Assembly (NCBI RefSeq): GCF_910592395.1
Contig: NC_088311.1
Coordinates: 22,600,646 to 22,664,645, forward strand
Direction: 5' to 3'
DNA length: 64,000 nt
Source of the DNA: Lineus longissimus
Lineage: Eukaryota > Nemertea > Pilidiophora > Heteronemertea > Lineidae
A program made the position numbers and the translations under genes. The notes beneath the pieces were generated by a model that was not told the origin of the DNA, did not search any database, and saw only the letters and a list, made by a program, of their open reading frames with translations. Of this stretch, positions 25,301-36,722 are shown piece after piece (the first letter of the stretch is position 1; each line of letters begins with the position of its first letter).

Positions 25301-25654
25301 GCAGATGTAGAGAGTCTGTGGACCGGCCGCTTGTCATTTTGAGGACAAGTAGGACTAAAGGGCGACTAAGGAACATCCTTTTTTGGTCTTCCTCGTCATT
25401 TGAGGCATCGGCGAACTGGCCTCCTCCAATTTGACAATGGGCCAAATTTTACCTTTTGCACATTGCTCGGAGTGTAGTAGGGCCTGAACCTATCAAATAC
25501 AAGGACAATTGTCATTAGAGTTAGCCCCAGCGCAGCAAGGCAATGCAAGATGGACGCTGCGGAAGGGACAAGCACAGGCGAGGGAAGGTGAGTATAAGCG
25601 ACTGACATTGTCGTAACTTTTCATCGTTTACATGTACTTCCAGTTTGCATCGAT
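22357..25654. other. mostly gene-free interval downstream of UTP23
   Basis: Apart from the minisatellite at 22590-23000 nothing is supported. Many short frames exist but none shows a domain. An ATG at 25554 starting MDAAEGTSTGEG with a GTGAGT donor at 25589 could be a 5' exon of the PUB-like gene, but it does not join that frame. Confidence 0.45.
22590..23000. repeat. degenerate ~30-bp minisatellite (ACTGGTTGTGACAGTCTC)
   Basis: Words close to CATATCAGACTGGTTGTGAC followed by AGTCTCTTGG recur about a dozen times with substitutions and length changes. It lies just downstream of UTP23. Frames running through it on both strands are repeat-driven. Confidence 0.8.
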
Positions 25655-27741
25655 ATGGACGATGTGGACCTGGGTATCACGTAAGTCTTTGACCACATCG
25701 CCAGCAGCTAATCACGGAGACCCACTGAGATTTCGGACCCGAGTCCATCAGTCATATCGGGGAACTATGGACACCCCTCTTGGCCCCGAGATCGGGAGGT
25801 CGATCTGCCGATTGGGGGAGCAGAGTGTCTCAGAAGTAATAATAATGATTACTCTGCCATACGTTTGCTACAAATGATGGCCATTCCAAGGTAGACGGGT
25901 CGGGCATTGGCATTCCCTCTTTCTGACTCTAAGTATTGCCTTGCGCGGACCTTTTTTCAGCTCGACCTTGTGACATCATGAACTGTCGATTGGTATGTGT
26001 TGTGTTAACTACATGTAGAGTTGCCCCATACCAAAGACACAATATTGCATCTTTTCTCTCCATATTTCAGTCGAGGCCGTCGCTTTACTCCATTTGAGTA
26101 TCCCCAGCAGACTATCTTTCCCCATGGAGACGGAGAGATGCATCGGGTGCCGAGATCTGACGAACGGGACGGACCGTACATGTCAAAGGAACATAGAAAC
26201 AACACTCAAAGTGAAAGTAGTAACGGTGAGCCATACATCTATCAAGTATTCCCGTGGGTGTATTTCGTGATCTGTGCGTGTTTTGGTACTAATCAATGAT
26301 TGATTCTCATTCTAGTCTGTATGATCTCACTTCAGTATCGACTTGGAGAGTGGATGAGCGGCTCCAACCGTTATTCCTCCTAGGAGAGACCATCCACAGG
26401 TGGCGGAGACCACTGGTCCAGCTAGTCAAACATTACTACATAGCGGACACACCATACCAAGAGCTGCTAGTCTTTTTTACCACATTGGTGAGTACCAATA
26501 CGCACATATGTACGTCGGGCGTCTTTCCACGTGGTGAGTTGGATTGAAAACCATAGCTACATGCGCACATATAACTAATTGGTCTCTCTTACTGCAGTGT
26601 TGGGGATAAATATAGCAAGGATTTTTTCATCATCACCTATTTTCACAGTTTTCCGATGCAAGGCGACTGCACGACCCGAGGGAACGACGCGAAGTGGAGG
26701 TGCCTCTTCACTTGATGCCACGACTCTTCCCAACCAACCACTGCCTGGAGCTCCTGACGGGGATAGGTTTTGAGTACGAAGGAGTGGACACCGTACATAA
26801 CTTAGCGCAGTGCATCTTGTATGTTCCACCAAGTATGCCCGAGGAGGTAACCGAAGCCGCCTTGACGACGTTTCATGCTTTACAATGTAAGTCCTTCACC
26901 GTGATTTTGTGTCCCGCACGCGTGTGTGACTCATATATTCTCTATCATATCCCATCATAACTATATACATGTATTAGTATTCCAATCATGGAAGAACTTC
27001 CCAGATTGGGGTCGCCTCGACATTAGTGATCAAACACCATGGACATTTTATCCGCACAGCACGACTTTTAAGAGATCGCTTCCTGTTATTTCTGTTATTT
27101 TTTACCGAAACATGATTGCTTTTGCCATAGAGGTGGTAAAGTTCCGTTACGGTCCGTTTCAGGTTTTACATCACATGAGGCAAACCGACTCACCATGATG
27201 GACCAGGAAGATGCTAATATGCTGTTGGCTTTGGTAAGACAGAAGATGCGGTACTTTTGGAGGCGGACCTCCCCTGCTGTACAGCGGGAAGGGGGATGCA
27301 CCTGCACACACCTTTCCCCTCCCTGCCTACGGACCATCGAGTTGGGCCAAATTTGATCCTCTCCGGAACTAAGGTCAAAGTCAATCATTATCGTTGCCCC
27401 TCCAACTCATTATAATGCCAGTCCTGATCGAGAATCGAGTACGTTTATGGCGAACCTGCGCATCACCTCACGACATTACTGACATTGAGGAATTCTATTT
27501 GCAGGTTCAGAGTTTAGAGGCTGGACGAATTCAAGAGCAACTGATGTGTAGCCAGTGGGACAAATATGAAGAGTTTTTGAAGAGAATGGGAATAACAAAA
27601 CAAAAACATTCTCGGAAAACTCCCTCCAAGTTTCACCATCGACAGTCCATAGAAACATTAAGTTTTATGCGCAGTTTTTATACCGTTATCAAATCTCTTC
27701 ATGGTGCGCCACTTTCGGAACCGTATGAAGTTTATATCTGA
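25655..27741 (+). CDS. PUB-domain-like protein of unknown family
   Basis: Six exons can be joined in one open frame with GT-AG borders and agreeing phases: 25655-25680, 26071-26225, 26336-26487, 26649-26886, 27163-27233 and 27505-27741, about 292 residues. The N-terminal 60 residues are polar and probably disordered. Residues about 100-190 (ELLVFFTTLFSDARRLHDP, LMPRLFPTNHCLELLTGIGF, then ILYVPP) follow the pattern of PUB domains in PNGase/NGLY1 and UBXN6: helix, DP, basic strand, RL-P, L-GF and a hydrophobic xP motif. PUB domains bind the C-terminus of p97/VCP. The remainder contains DQEDANMLLALVQSLEAG and a basic tail without an assignable domain. No transglutaminase, UBX or UBA domain follows. 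The start at MDDVDLG and the 26336 acceptor are the weakest points. Confidence 0.6.
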
Positions 27742-28993
27742 AATGTACCCTGACCGCTTCCGGTCCAACAAATGATATACATGTTGTGAGGTTTATGTCA
27801 TGCGTATCTGCGTACGGATACAACTTGACCCTCACTGTATCGACATTGCTCAGCTTCCAGACAACTCGCTTGAGGCTATGGAGGCAATACCGCTGGAAGT
27901 TCAGTATGTACGGATATGGCAATTGGTATGATTTCTCTCGTGAGCGATGTTTTTATAGCCATGTACATGAACCTTTCCGTAAACAGTGCTGTTTTTTGAT
28001 TGAAACGTCACAGTAACCACAAGGTTAGTCAAGTCACGTGGTCTGGTGAAAGTTGAAATACCGATCACATATTGCCATTCATCTTGAGGATCACACCACA
28101 CGAAGTTTTGGTATCCGGATACAGTACAACCTCTCTATTGCGGACACCCATGGGACTGGGCGTTGGTATCCGTAATGTAGAGGTGTCCTTAATAGGGAGG
28201 TTATGCCATTATTGTCCAAAAAGTGGATTCATGTGTATGAACACGGAGGTCGTGAAGCTAAGTCTACGTACCGGGGTATTAAATATTCCATTTAATTTTG
28301 AATATTAACTACTTCAAACAATTTGATGCGATTTATATGCACTAGAAATTACTTTATTGTAATACCTCATGGCATTTCTAGTGGAGGTCATATTAATTTG
28401 CCAACATTGATATATGCACATATATACTACATAGACAGTGTACATCCTTCATTAGTTGTATAAAAGCATTAGATTGAGCTACTACACACCAAGCTTTATT
28501 CTTTGTAATTAGAGCACAAGGGGACAAACAACTCAATGGACTGAAATTAATGTTAGAATATACAGTAGCTTGGCAATGTGATGATGAGCAGTGAAGATAA
28601 TCTTCTTCTTCTTCTCTTCTTCTCGTTCGCTTTAGACAGAGTGAAGATAATTAAGCGAAACATAAGAGAGCAACGGACATTGAATTCACTCCACCCTGTT
28701 ATTAACTGAACACAGTGTCTAATTATGTTAATCAAATAACCAAACTTCACACCTGTTAGGTCTAATCGACTACTTAAGTGAACACGGGAAGCCATTGTTT
28801 TTGCTTACTGTCCGTAATTGTGAGGTGATTGGACCAAAAAGTCACCATGGCCGTGTCTGCATGCAATTCGGAGTAGAGAGGTGTCCGCCCTACAGAGGTT
28901 TTTGTTCAAGCAAATGACTTAGAAAAAATCGGGACTGAACGAACATGTCCATAATGCGGAGGTGTCCGCCTGGCAGAGGTGTCCGCAAGGTCC
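27742..28993. other. intergenic, with DNA-transposon-like terminal sequence
   Basis: TACAGTACAACCTCTCTATT followed by GCGGACACC, beginning near 28116, resembles the terminal repeats of pogo/Tigger-type elements. Inverse words (GAGGTGTCCGC) recur near 28877, 28961 and 28978. The interval may be a decayed non-autonomous element of about 870 bases. No transposase coding remains. The right end abuts the segmental duplication edge. Confidence 0.4.
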
Positions 28994-29998
28994 AGGCCTA
29001 TTAATCAGACTAGTGCATGTTTGTAACTCTCAAGTACATATTTGGAGAGGTATTGAACAAATATTTGCTGTGGCAAGTCTACAGATATAAAGAAATTATT
29101 GATGAAAAAATTAATTTCGAATTTTGCTAATTTGGTGACAGGGGGCGTGTTTTGAGATTTTTCTGCCAGTTGGCTGAAAAGAGTGGAAATATCAATGTCT
29201 GTCTAACTTGTCGATTATCAAAAAATTTCTGTCGTCAACTACCAGTTTACTTTTCACCATTTACTTGCCCGACTGTCCGGAATATCATATCAAAATTTCA
29301 GATTCACAACTCCACGCAGTATTTGATGCGTCGCGGTCAAACATTGACAATTGAACTGCTAAAAGGCTTAAAAATCAATGGTGGTCTTGCCTCAGCCTAC
29401 TAAAAAAAACCGCAAATCTGCCAGATAAGCCAACTTCCAGAAAGTATTTTTCGATAATCCGTTATTTGGTCGAGATTAACAGCCTGTGATAATAGGCCTA
29501 CCAACCAAGAGACAGAAGACATGCATCCTAGCTTGAAATAAAAATGCCAATGAAGTAAAAATTTGCGTTGAATCCACTATCTATATTCATTTCCAGTCAA
29601 GAAGAATTGGTACTGTACATTTAAGAGCCAATGCATACACCCACCCCACTAGCACACGTAATGCACGTGCTAGGGAGAGAAGGGCGTTTACAAGGTATCC
29701 GCAAAGCGCAATTATATCTACATCGGCGCGAGTTGATGGGTTGTCTCAGGAACTTGCTAGAAATTTCGGGTTTGGAAACCTGCGAGAAGTGTTCATCATC
29801 GCGATCGAAAACGACGTTCCTCTTTATTGTAAGGCGATTCCTGCCGATAAAACGTTAGGGGGCGTTATAGAGAACGTTCTCTCCTTGACCATCTTCTGTA
29901 ACCAGTTACATGCACCTCTCTGGTGTAAATACTCCACAATCGAACGATGGTTAAATACTTTTTCTTCCGGGACATTGATTACTGTTGCACCAAAATGT

Positions 29999-31006
29999 TT
30001 ATTGTCTGAAGCACCGCGCAGCTATTGTTTCAATCATCTCCTTCCGCAGGCGTTTGCACGCCAAAGTATACAAAAACGAATTGAGACAATAATTCATGTA
30101 TTCAAATAATACCGAAATGTTGAGAAACAGTCTCTGCAATTGTTGTTTTTCTTCAGAGATTTCTCCTCTAAATGCAGACCAAAAAACCGAATCGAGTTTA
30201 CCCGTCAGTTGCAGAGCTATGAAGGCACTGGTCACTAAAATAGTAGCCAACGTGATCGAGGCGTCGTCTGATGAAGTTGACGATTTATTCAACGCCGTGT
30301 TCTTTTTACTTCGATAAACGGCAGCTAGGACACCAGTGTTGAAAATTACCATCAGTATGATGGGAAGATAAGCTGCCGTTATTGCGAAACTGAGTTCGAA
30401 TACATTATCCCATGGTTCGTCGAAGTGATACGGGCACAACCAATATTTGAATTTTTCTTGAAAACTTCGGGTCAGGTTGACGAGACCCATGATGAGACCG
30501 TACATAAATATGACTGCCGCGGTGACTCTTGCTCTTCGTATTGTACAGATTGTTGCTGCTCTAAGCGGCCACGTTAGTGCCAGAAAGCGGTCGAATGACA
30601 TTACGACAAGGGTCAATGGGGACAGTACCATGCCTATGACAACGGCAACGATATAGAAAATACAGTACGATTCTTTTATGTCGATGTCGTTGAAGAGTTC
30701 TGGCGCCATCACCAAAAGATACCGCAAGAACATTCTCCCAAAGATGTAGAAGCTGTCAAAGACGGCCATGCAGCGCATGTAGAAACACGTGGTGCTTTTT
30801 TCGTACTTTTTCTGATTCATGAGGAGAAAGCTGAGAAAGTTGCCGATGAGGCCAAGAACGATAAGAATAGGAGGAATTGGGACAGTCAAAATGTAAATGG
30901 ATATATCCACGCCGTACTTCAGGGAACTCCCGACATTGTTATCAATCTGTGTAGAATTCGTTGCAACTGATGAGAGAGGCTCCGGATTTCTCGTCATTAT
31001 GTCCAT
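29999..31006 (-). CDS. rhodopsin-like (class A) GPCR, copy A
   Basis: An intronless frame of 335 residues has seven hydrophobic segments. Features: N-glycosylation site at N17; GN of helix 1 at 55-56; extracellular disulfide pair C115 and C191; a DRF variant of DRY at 139-141 in SFDRFLAL; the ICL2 word PLRAATICTIRRARV; and NSFLY at 309-313 in place of NPxxY. Helix 6 lacks the usual CWxP. The third cytoplasmic loop is short and Ser-rich (about 236-250). The shape suggests a peptide-type receptor of a lineage-specific expansion; ligand and G protein cannot be inferred. The stop codon overlaps an AATAAA hexamer. It differs from copy B at 8 of 335 residues. Confidence 0.9.
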   Translation of the reverse strand: MDIMTRNPEPLSSVATNSTQIDNNVGSSLKYGVDISIYILTVPIPPILIVLGLIGNFLSFLLMNQKKYEKSTTCFYMRCMAVFDSFYIFGRMFLRYLLVMAPELFNDIDIKESYCIFYIVAVVIGMVLSPLTLVVMSFDRFLALTWPLRAATICTIRRARVTAAVIFMYGLIMGLVNLTRSFQEKFKYWLCPYHFDEPWDNVFELSFAITAAYLPIILMVIFNTGVLAAVYRSKKNTALNKSSTSSDDASITLATILVTSAFIALQLTGKLDSVFWSAFRGEISEEKQQLQRLFLNISVLFEYMNYCLNSFLYTLACKRLRKEMIETIAARCFRQ

Positions 31007-32519
31007 CGTGAATAGGCTCCTGAATAGTTTACATGATACTGAGGGCAGTCATAGTAAATGTTTCGAAATGCTTCCACATTTTTCACCAACCCAAGCGATC
31101 ATGTCTGCAGAATTCAAAACGAGGCTTTATTGGCGCATAGTGCATTTACACTTGACCATTATGTAGCACCTTCAAAGACGTATTTGAAATGAGAGTATGG
31201 TATAAAGAGGGCACTATCATTATGATAGCATCAGCAGCCAAACTTATTGGCCACCAGCACTGGTGGTGACTATAAGTAGATACGTCACTTACCTTGTTGG
31301 CGTTATTTTCCGTCCCAAGGTACGCTACCACCCGGGGAAAAGCAAAGCTTTTGAAATAGACAACTCGTTCCTGAAGACATATATAAGGATTTTTCGTCAT
31401 TTATAGTTTATGCATCATTTAGTTACATGTGAAATGTCGTGCTTTTGGAAGGGTATAAATCCAGCATTGACGACATTCCGCATGTAAAAATGTACAGAAG
31501 AATTTCGCGCAAGGACGGAATCTCGTAACGTCGGAAGCTGGTGTGACATAGCCAACGGACATCACCTGCCACCCACAATACTTAACCCGTGCATACTCTC
31601 TGTCCACTCTCAGCAGGATGTGGATGCAGTATGTGCATACACCTCACGTACATGCTGTGTGTACATCGCATGTTATATGATGTATGTAAATTGCTACAGC
31701 CACCGCATGTACGCGAATTCACTTACGAATGCCTTGTCAACGCCACATTATTGTCCTTCGGCAATATCGACAAAGTATGCAACAAAACCTATGTGTACAG
31801 TGCAACCTTTGACAAATCGTGTTTGGTTTTGAGGCAAGGATAAAAAAAACCTTAAAAGTAATCTGATCAGTAGTTAACCCTCCAGAACCCCAAACGATGC
31901 GGACTTATCAACATTCATGAATGGACTCTAGTCAGTGTCGATCTTAAACCAGGCTCAAGTTACTCCGCCTTTTATACCCATGATGAAATAGAATATTGTA
32001 CTTTCATTCAATACAAAAGCTTACATAATGTTTTTTTAACATTAATTTTGTCTCAGATTTTGATATATTACACCAAGAATCGCATTCTGGACACTTGATC
32101 AATTCGGTCAATAGTACATGTAAGTTGATTTTTTCTGGCAGATTAAAAATGGCTGTTGTCGTGATAGGTAAGGTGCTTACGGCATGTACATGAACTGTAC
32201 ATGAACTCACATGAAGTGAAACTTCTCTTAAAAAAGAGGAAATTCCATTTCAAATGGCTCGGTTATGGTTATGTTTGGCCCGATTCTGGCAAAGTGAATG
32301 TTGTACTCCGGCGTTGATGTAAAGGCAACAACTTGTTTAATTTGCACGTTCTCCAAGCGCCATTTCTTTCGTGCAACTGCTACCGAACTGGTGATAGTTG
32401 TCGCACCAAAAACGGTGAGGGTAGACTCTCTGGGCAGTCCATTGCGTCATCCTAATTGGGTCTCCTTATGTAAGGATCGAGGCCGGTCTACTGCGTCCGG
32501 AGTGTACGTGTATGGCAAT

Positions 32520-32760
32520 CGGAGTGTCCAGTAATTAAAAAAACCTAGATTTATTCAAAAAAACTTGGTTTTTTTACCTAATAAACTAAGTTTATTTGGT
32601 AAAAATATAGTTTTTTATAAAACAACCTTGTTTATCAGCTAATAAACCGAGTTTCTTTAATAAAACCAAGTTTTTTTACTTTCTTTCCTAATAAAGTAGG
32701 TTTTTTTAACAGAAACTAACATTTTATGCTAAAAAACCTGCTTTATTGCCTAAAATCTTG
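32520..32760. repeat. left arm of short semi-palindromic motifs
   Basis: The arm is a run of motifs of the form AAACYNRGTTTATT (for example AAACTAAGTTTATTTGG) spaced 15-25 bases apart. Each motif is nearly self-complementary. The outermost 60 bases are the inverse of the outer end of the right arm near 36722. Confidence 0.85.
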
Positions 32761-33164
32761 ACGCAAGGGCCCAACGCGCCGCGTAGCGGCAAAAAAGCGA
32801 AGCTGGCGAAACATTTATAACGGGTCACCGTCACTTATTATTGGACTTATAGCGCATTTACGGGGTTGCAACTATTTTGCTTTATAGTGTCACCAGGAAA
32901 GAAAAGCATGCGACCTAACGCCGATCTATTTGTGTAAAGTGATAATTGGAAGGTATATAGTAGGAAATATCAATAAAATAATCATTACATGTCGTCTTTT
33001 GAGGGCATTTTTGATTGTAAAAAATATATGTGTACGTCACCGTAGTCTCTGCAATGATAATTTTATCAGAGCAGTCTCGCGCAAGTAGAAGTTCTTTACC
33101 TATTAGTTCTTCACTTATTAGTCTCAACGTCTGGCGCAAAGCCAGACGTTTTCCATTACGATTT

Positions 33165-33300
33165 CACTACGATGTTTGACAAGAAGGAGCAGTGCGCGAG
33201 ATATGCTAATGAGCAGACTTCCCTCGCTTGAGTTTCTGAAGAATGTTCCATATCGCGCTAAGCTCATCACTACTGATTATGACAGGCGTGCAACGGTAGG
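33165..33300. repeat. internal ~130-bp duplicated segment, copy 1
   Basis: The segment from ACGATTTCACTACGATGTTT to GACAGGCGTGCA recurs at about 35128-35262 with roughly 90% identity. One frame stays open through both copies, but I recognise no family. It may be captured host sequence or a remnant of the element's own coding region. Confidence 0.75.
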
Positions 33301-34329
33301 TATCTGCTCCCCAACTTCCACTACCCTAATACGGTACAATAAGTTACCATTTGATGGGAATGGGACAATGCCCTCACTGTGTATGGAGTCATAGGGATAA
33401 GAAGACATTATTCATTAGTGTTGGTACAAGTGATTTTGCCCAAAAAGCATGCGCATTCAAAAAACAAAATATGCAAGGTTACGGTATGTATCACGTATAC
33501 ATGACCATGACGACGTGCAGAAAGTGCACTGGCCAGTGCATACCCTATGACTATGTACTAGTAAACATGGTAAACATGAACAACATCATTATTCATCGGC
33601 AGTTCATTTTACTCCGAGCTTTTCCTGAAACATATAGCCATGATAATTAGGTCTACCATGTACCATGACCAATAACAGCACTAGATCATGTAGATGTCAA
33701 CAAGTTCACATGAACCGTATAATCCCACATGGCGCATGTGGGGCATGCGTCTAAACCAAAGCCCCAAAATCACTTGTTTTGGTCTATTTCACTTGTGTTT
33801 CCCCCGTCTCCCAGTCCATAATACATTTACAGTTTACAATCCCCGATCATGGCCCAACAAAAGGTCATCGGTTGACTAAAGGAACACAACTGTTCAATGG
33901 ATTTATAGTTGAATGCGATCAAACTACGTCTTTTCAATCGTGGATTGTAAATTTAACCCCATGGGCCTAGGGAAGGCCCTATAACAATACTTTCGACACA
34001 GTTATTATCTCCGCTGCCTCCACCATGTTACACACAGTGCTCACTGCTGATTCTAAAATGCGCCACCTAGTCAAAACAGGACATATGTTCTTCTGGGAAT
34101 AGATCTCTTTCCAATATTTCGTCATTCCACTATCGTCATCACCTCATCATACTTTCATTGACATTACAGGCACACATCCACAGAGCACTCTTCAAATCAT
34201 CTACACAGTGGTTATCCAACTAGGATTATAAAGGTAATTTCTTAGCCCCACACAGTGGGTTTCAGTCTTGATAAAGGGGCACTATTGCTAGCAGCTAGGT
34301 AGGCAAGATAAAGTTAGACGAAGTAGCCG

Positions 34330-34895
34330 ATAGGGGTCTCTCACCCCTCAAAGTCCGTCACAACTATTCAAGCTTGTACAAGGAATACATGCAGCGCTGA
34401 CTCTAACAAGACCCAATGGGAATGTCGCACAGTCATCTGTCAAAAACAAGACCTATGTTGCGGTATGATCTCTTGCCAATATTTAATAATTGCACTATCG
34501 TCATCACCTCATCATACTTCATTGACATTACAGGTACACATTGACATAGACCACTGTTGCAGTCAACGACACAGTCGCTATCCAAGTAGCATTATAGAGG
34601 TAATTATCATTATCATACCTCATTAGCATGTGAACCAATCACGTCGCGTCCTTTGCGATCACGGCAAAGCCTCATGGAATAATGTCTTTCACCGTTGAAT
34701 ACTTTTTCATATTCCATGCCTACAACTTCAATTTCTTCATATTCCATGGCTAGAAGTTCAATACTAATATAATATCCAAGACAAAGTTACAAGAAGTAGT
34801 CAATAGGGGTCTCTCACCTCTCACTGTATGTCCACACTATTCACGCTTGTACGAGGAATACATTCAATGCTGAATCTAACAACACCCAGGGCCCT
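34330..34895. repeat. internal diverged duplication inside the insertion
   Basis: A block with GGGGTCTCTCACC, then a GCTTGTACAAGGAATACAT-like word and TCTAACAAGACCCA, appears at about 34334-34416 and again, diverged, at 34808-34890. Flanking words (ATCTCTT...CCAATATTT, ACTATCGTCATCACCTCATC) also repeat with a spacing of several hundred bases, so this is an old internal tandem duplication. Confidence 0.65.
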
Positions 34896-35127
34896 TACTC
34901 TGTATATTAGTCACTGGAAGATGGCCCATTTCACTCCTTGCTTCTACTTCACCTATAGTCTCATTGCAAACGCCTCAGTTCTATGATATCACATTCACTT
35001 TCAGCTGTCATGCAACGCAACAACTGTGCTATCTGCCATCGCACATCAACGAAGAAGTGCAGCCGCCCACATTCCACCTCACGTCTGTCCGACCAGCTGC
35101 AATCCTCGAGGACGCCCCACTGTACCA

Positions 35128-35265
35128 CGATTTCACTACGATGTTTGACAAGAAGGAGCAGTGCGCGAGATAGGCAAATGAGCAGACTTCCCTCGCTTGA
35201 GTTTCGGAAGAATGTTCCATATCGCGCTAAGCTGACCACTGCTGACCATGACAGGCGTGCATTGG
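35128..35265. repeat. internal ~130-bp duplicated segment, copy 2
   Basis: Second copy of the segment at 33165-33300. Here the open frame extends on both sides (about 34983-35318 on the plus strand, 111 codons). Other frames across it also stay open, so coding status is undecided. Confidence 0.75.
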
Positions 35266-35786
35266 ACTGGTACAGGTTGGAACTGAACATTGAATATGCT
35301 GATGGTGACGCTTTCTGATGAGAAGTTGGTCGTGACTGATGCAGTATCCTTGGACTTGTCCACAGCATCGTTCAATCATTGCTCTCTGAGCTGCCTTGAT
35401 TCTGTACTTACCCAAATACTAAGACCAAATGCCTGTTGACTGTGCTTTAAGAGAGACTGGCGCCATGCCTAGAGATATGACTGACCCCTATTGGCAAATT
35501 TGTATGACTTTATCTTGCCTACCTAGCTGCTGCCTATAGTCTCCCTTTAACTGCGGAGCACTTCAAAGTCGATAAAATGCCATGTTCCACCTTTTAATGT
35601 GTTCAGACCGCCATTTTCAAAATAATCAAGTCAGGACACTGCCTTCTAGTCTCATAATAAATTTTGCTTTCCTCAATAATAACATTTCTTCTTCTTCAAT
35701 GCTTTCATCATTCCAAACTTCTCCTCCTCTGACTTTTACAGGGGTACAGTCATGGCAATCAAAACCCAAATACTGAGACCAAATGC

Positions 35787-35850
35787 CTGTTGACTGTGCT
35801 TTAAGAGAGACTGGCGCCATGCCTAGTCTCTCTTAAAGCACAGTCAACAG
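35787..35850. repeat. 26-bp perfect hairpin
   Basis: CTGTTGACTGTGCTTTAAGA with six further bases at 35787-35812 is followed after 12 bases by its exact reverse complement at 35825-35850. The left arm and loop belong to a block of about 62 bases that also occurs at 35411-35472 without the right arm, so the hairpin arose when the block was copied next to an inverted copy. Confidence 0.9.
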
Positions 35851-35959
35851 ACACCAACCCCCTCAGACTCAGAAACCACAAACGCCCAACCCTTCCTGCT
35901 ACCTTAATACTTCTGGGTTTTTTACCACATAATCGTATAAAATATAAGTTTCTGTACCG

Positions 35960-36722
35960 AAATGTCCATTAATTATTCAATAAAACAAGGTTTATTACAA
36001 AAACAACCTAGTTTATTAAAAAAAACTAAGTTTATTACTAATAAACCTAGTTTTTTTTAAAAACCTGGTTTATTAGAAAACTTACATTTTTAAACCTCGA
36101 TCCTACCTACATTGAGTTATCTGGGATGAGGTTAGGGTCTCACTAACTAGCTTACAGAGTGCAGTGCAGTGCAGCATTAGTACCACGTGGTGCCGAGGTT
36201 GCCCATTCTCGTCCCGATAACATCGCGGATTTGTGTACATGGGGCGAGGTAGAAAATACAAGTTTCTCGATAGAAAGTAGGTTTTTGCACGCCGTTTGTC
36301 CAGTTATTCAAAACAACCTACATTTTTACAATAAAACCAGGTTTTATTGCAAAAAACTAAGTTGTTTTGTATAAAACCAAGTTTTTTACGTAAAAAGGCA
36401 GGTTTATTAGCCATTTGTCCAGTTATTGTTAATAAACCAAGATTCTTTGCTATAAAACTAGGTTTATTACCACTGGATGAAAAACTTACATTTTAGGGAA
36501 TAAAACAAAGTTTTTTGTTAAACTTGACATTTGTGGATAGAAACAAGGTTTATTAGGTAAAAACTTGGTTTTATTAAAGAAACTCGGTTTATTAGCTAAT
36601 AAACAAGGTTGTTTTAAAAAATCCTATATTTTTTTCCAAATAAACTTAGTTTATTAGGTAAAACACCAGGTTTTTTGAATAAAACTAGGTTTTTTTAATT
36701 ACTGGACACTCCGCTTGCCATA
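35960..36722. repeat. right arm of short semi-palindromic motifs
   Basis: It has the same motif family as the left arm (AATAAACCTAGTTTTT, AAACCAGGTTTTATT and similar), about 760 bases long. A GC-richer patch without motifs lies at about 36105-36290. Its outer end is TTTAATTACTGGACACTCCG, the inverse of the left arm's outer end. Confidence 0.85.

Noticed and set aside
25554-25592. ATG-initiated short exon upstream of the PUB-like gene
   Set aside because: Its donor phase does not match the next exon's reading frame, so it cannot be the coding first exon in this model.
29152-29403. Open frame of 83 codons conserved in the duplicated block at 46123-46428
   Set aside because: Differences between the copies mostly change the amino acid and the frame end differs, so there is no sign of protein-level constraint; shared only because the block is duplicated.
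31589-31843. 84-codon frame MHTLCPLSAGCG... present in both duplication copies
   Set aside because: No domain, overlaps another equally open frame, and identity is explained by the recent duplication.
34961-35415. Several overlapping frames up to 135 codons inside the insertion
   Set aside because: They overlap on both strands and none carries a recognised transposase motif; kept only as a finding about a duplicated segment.
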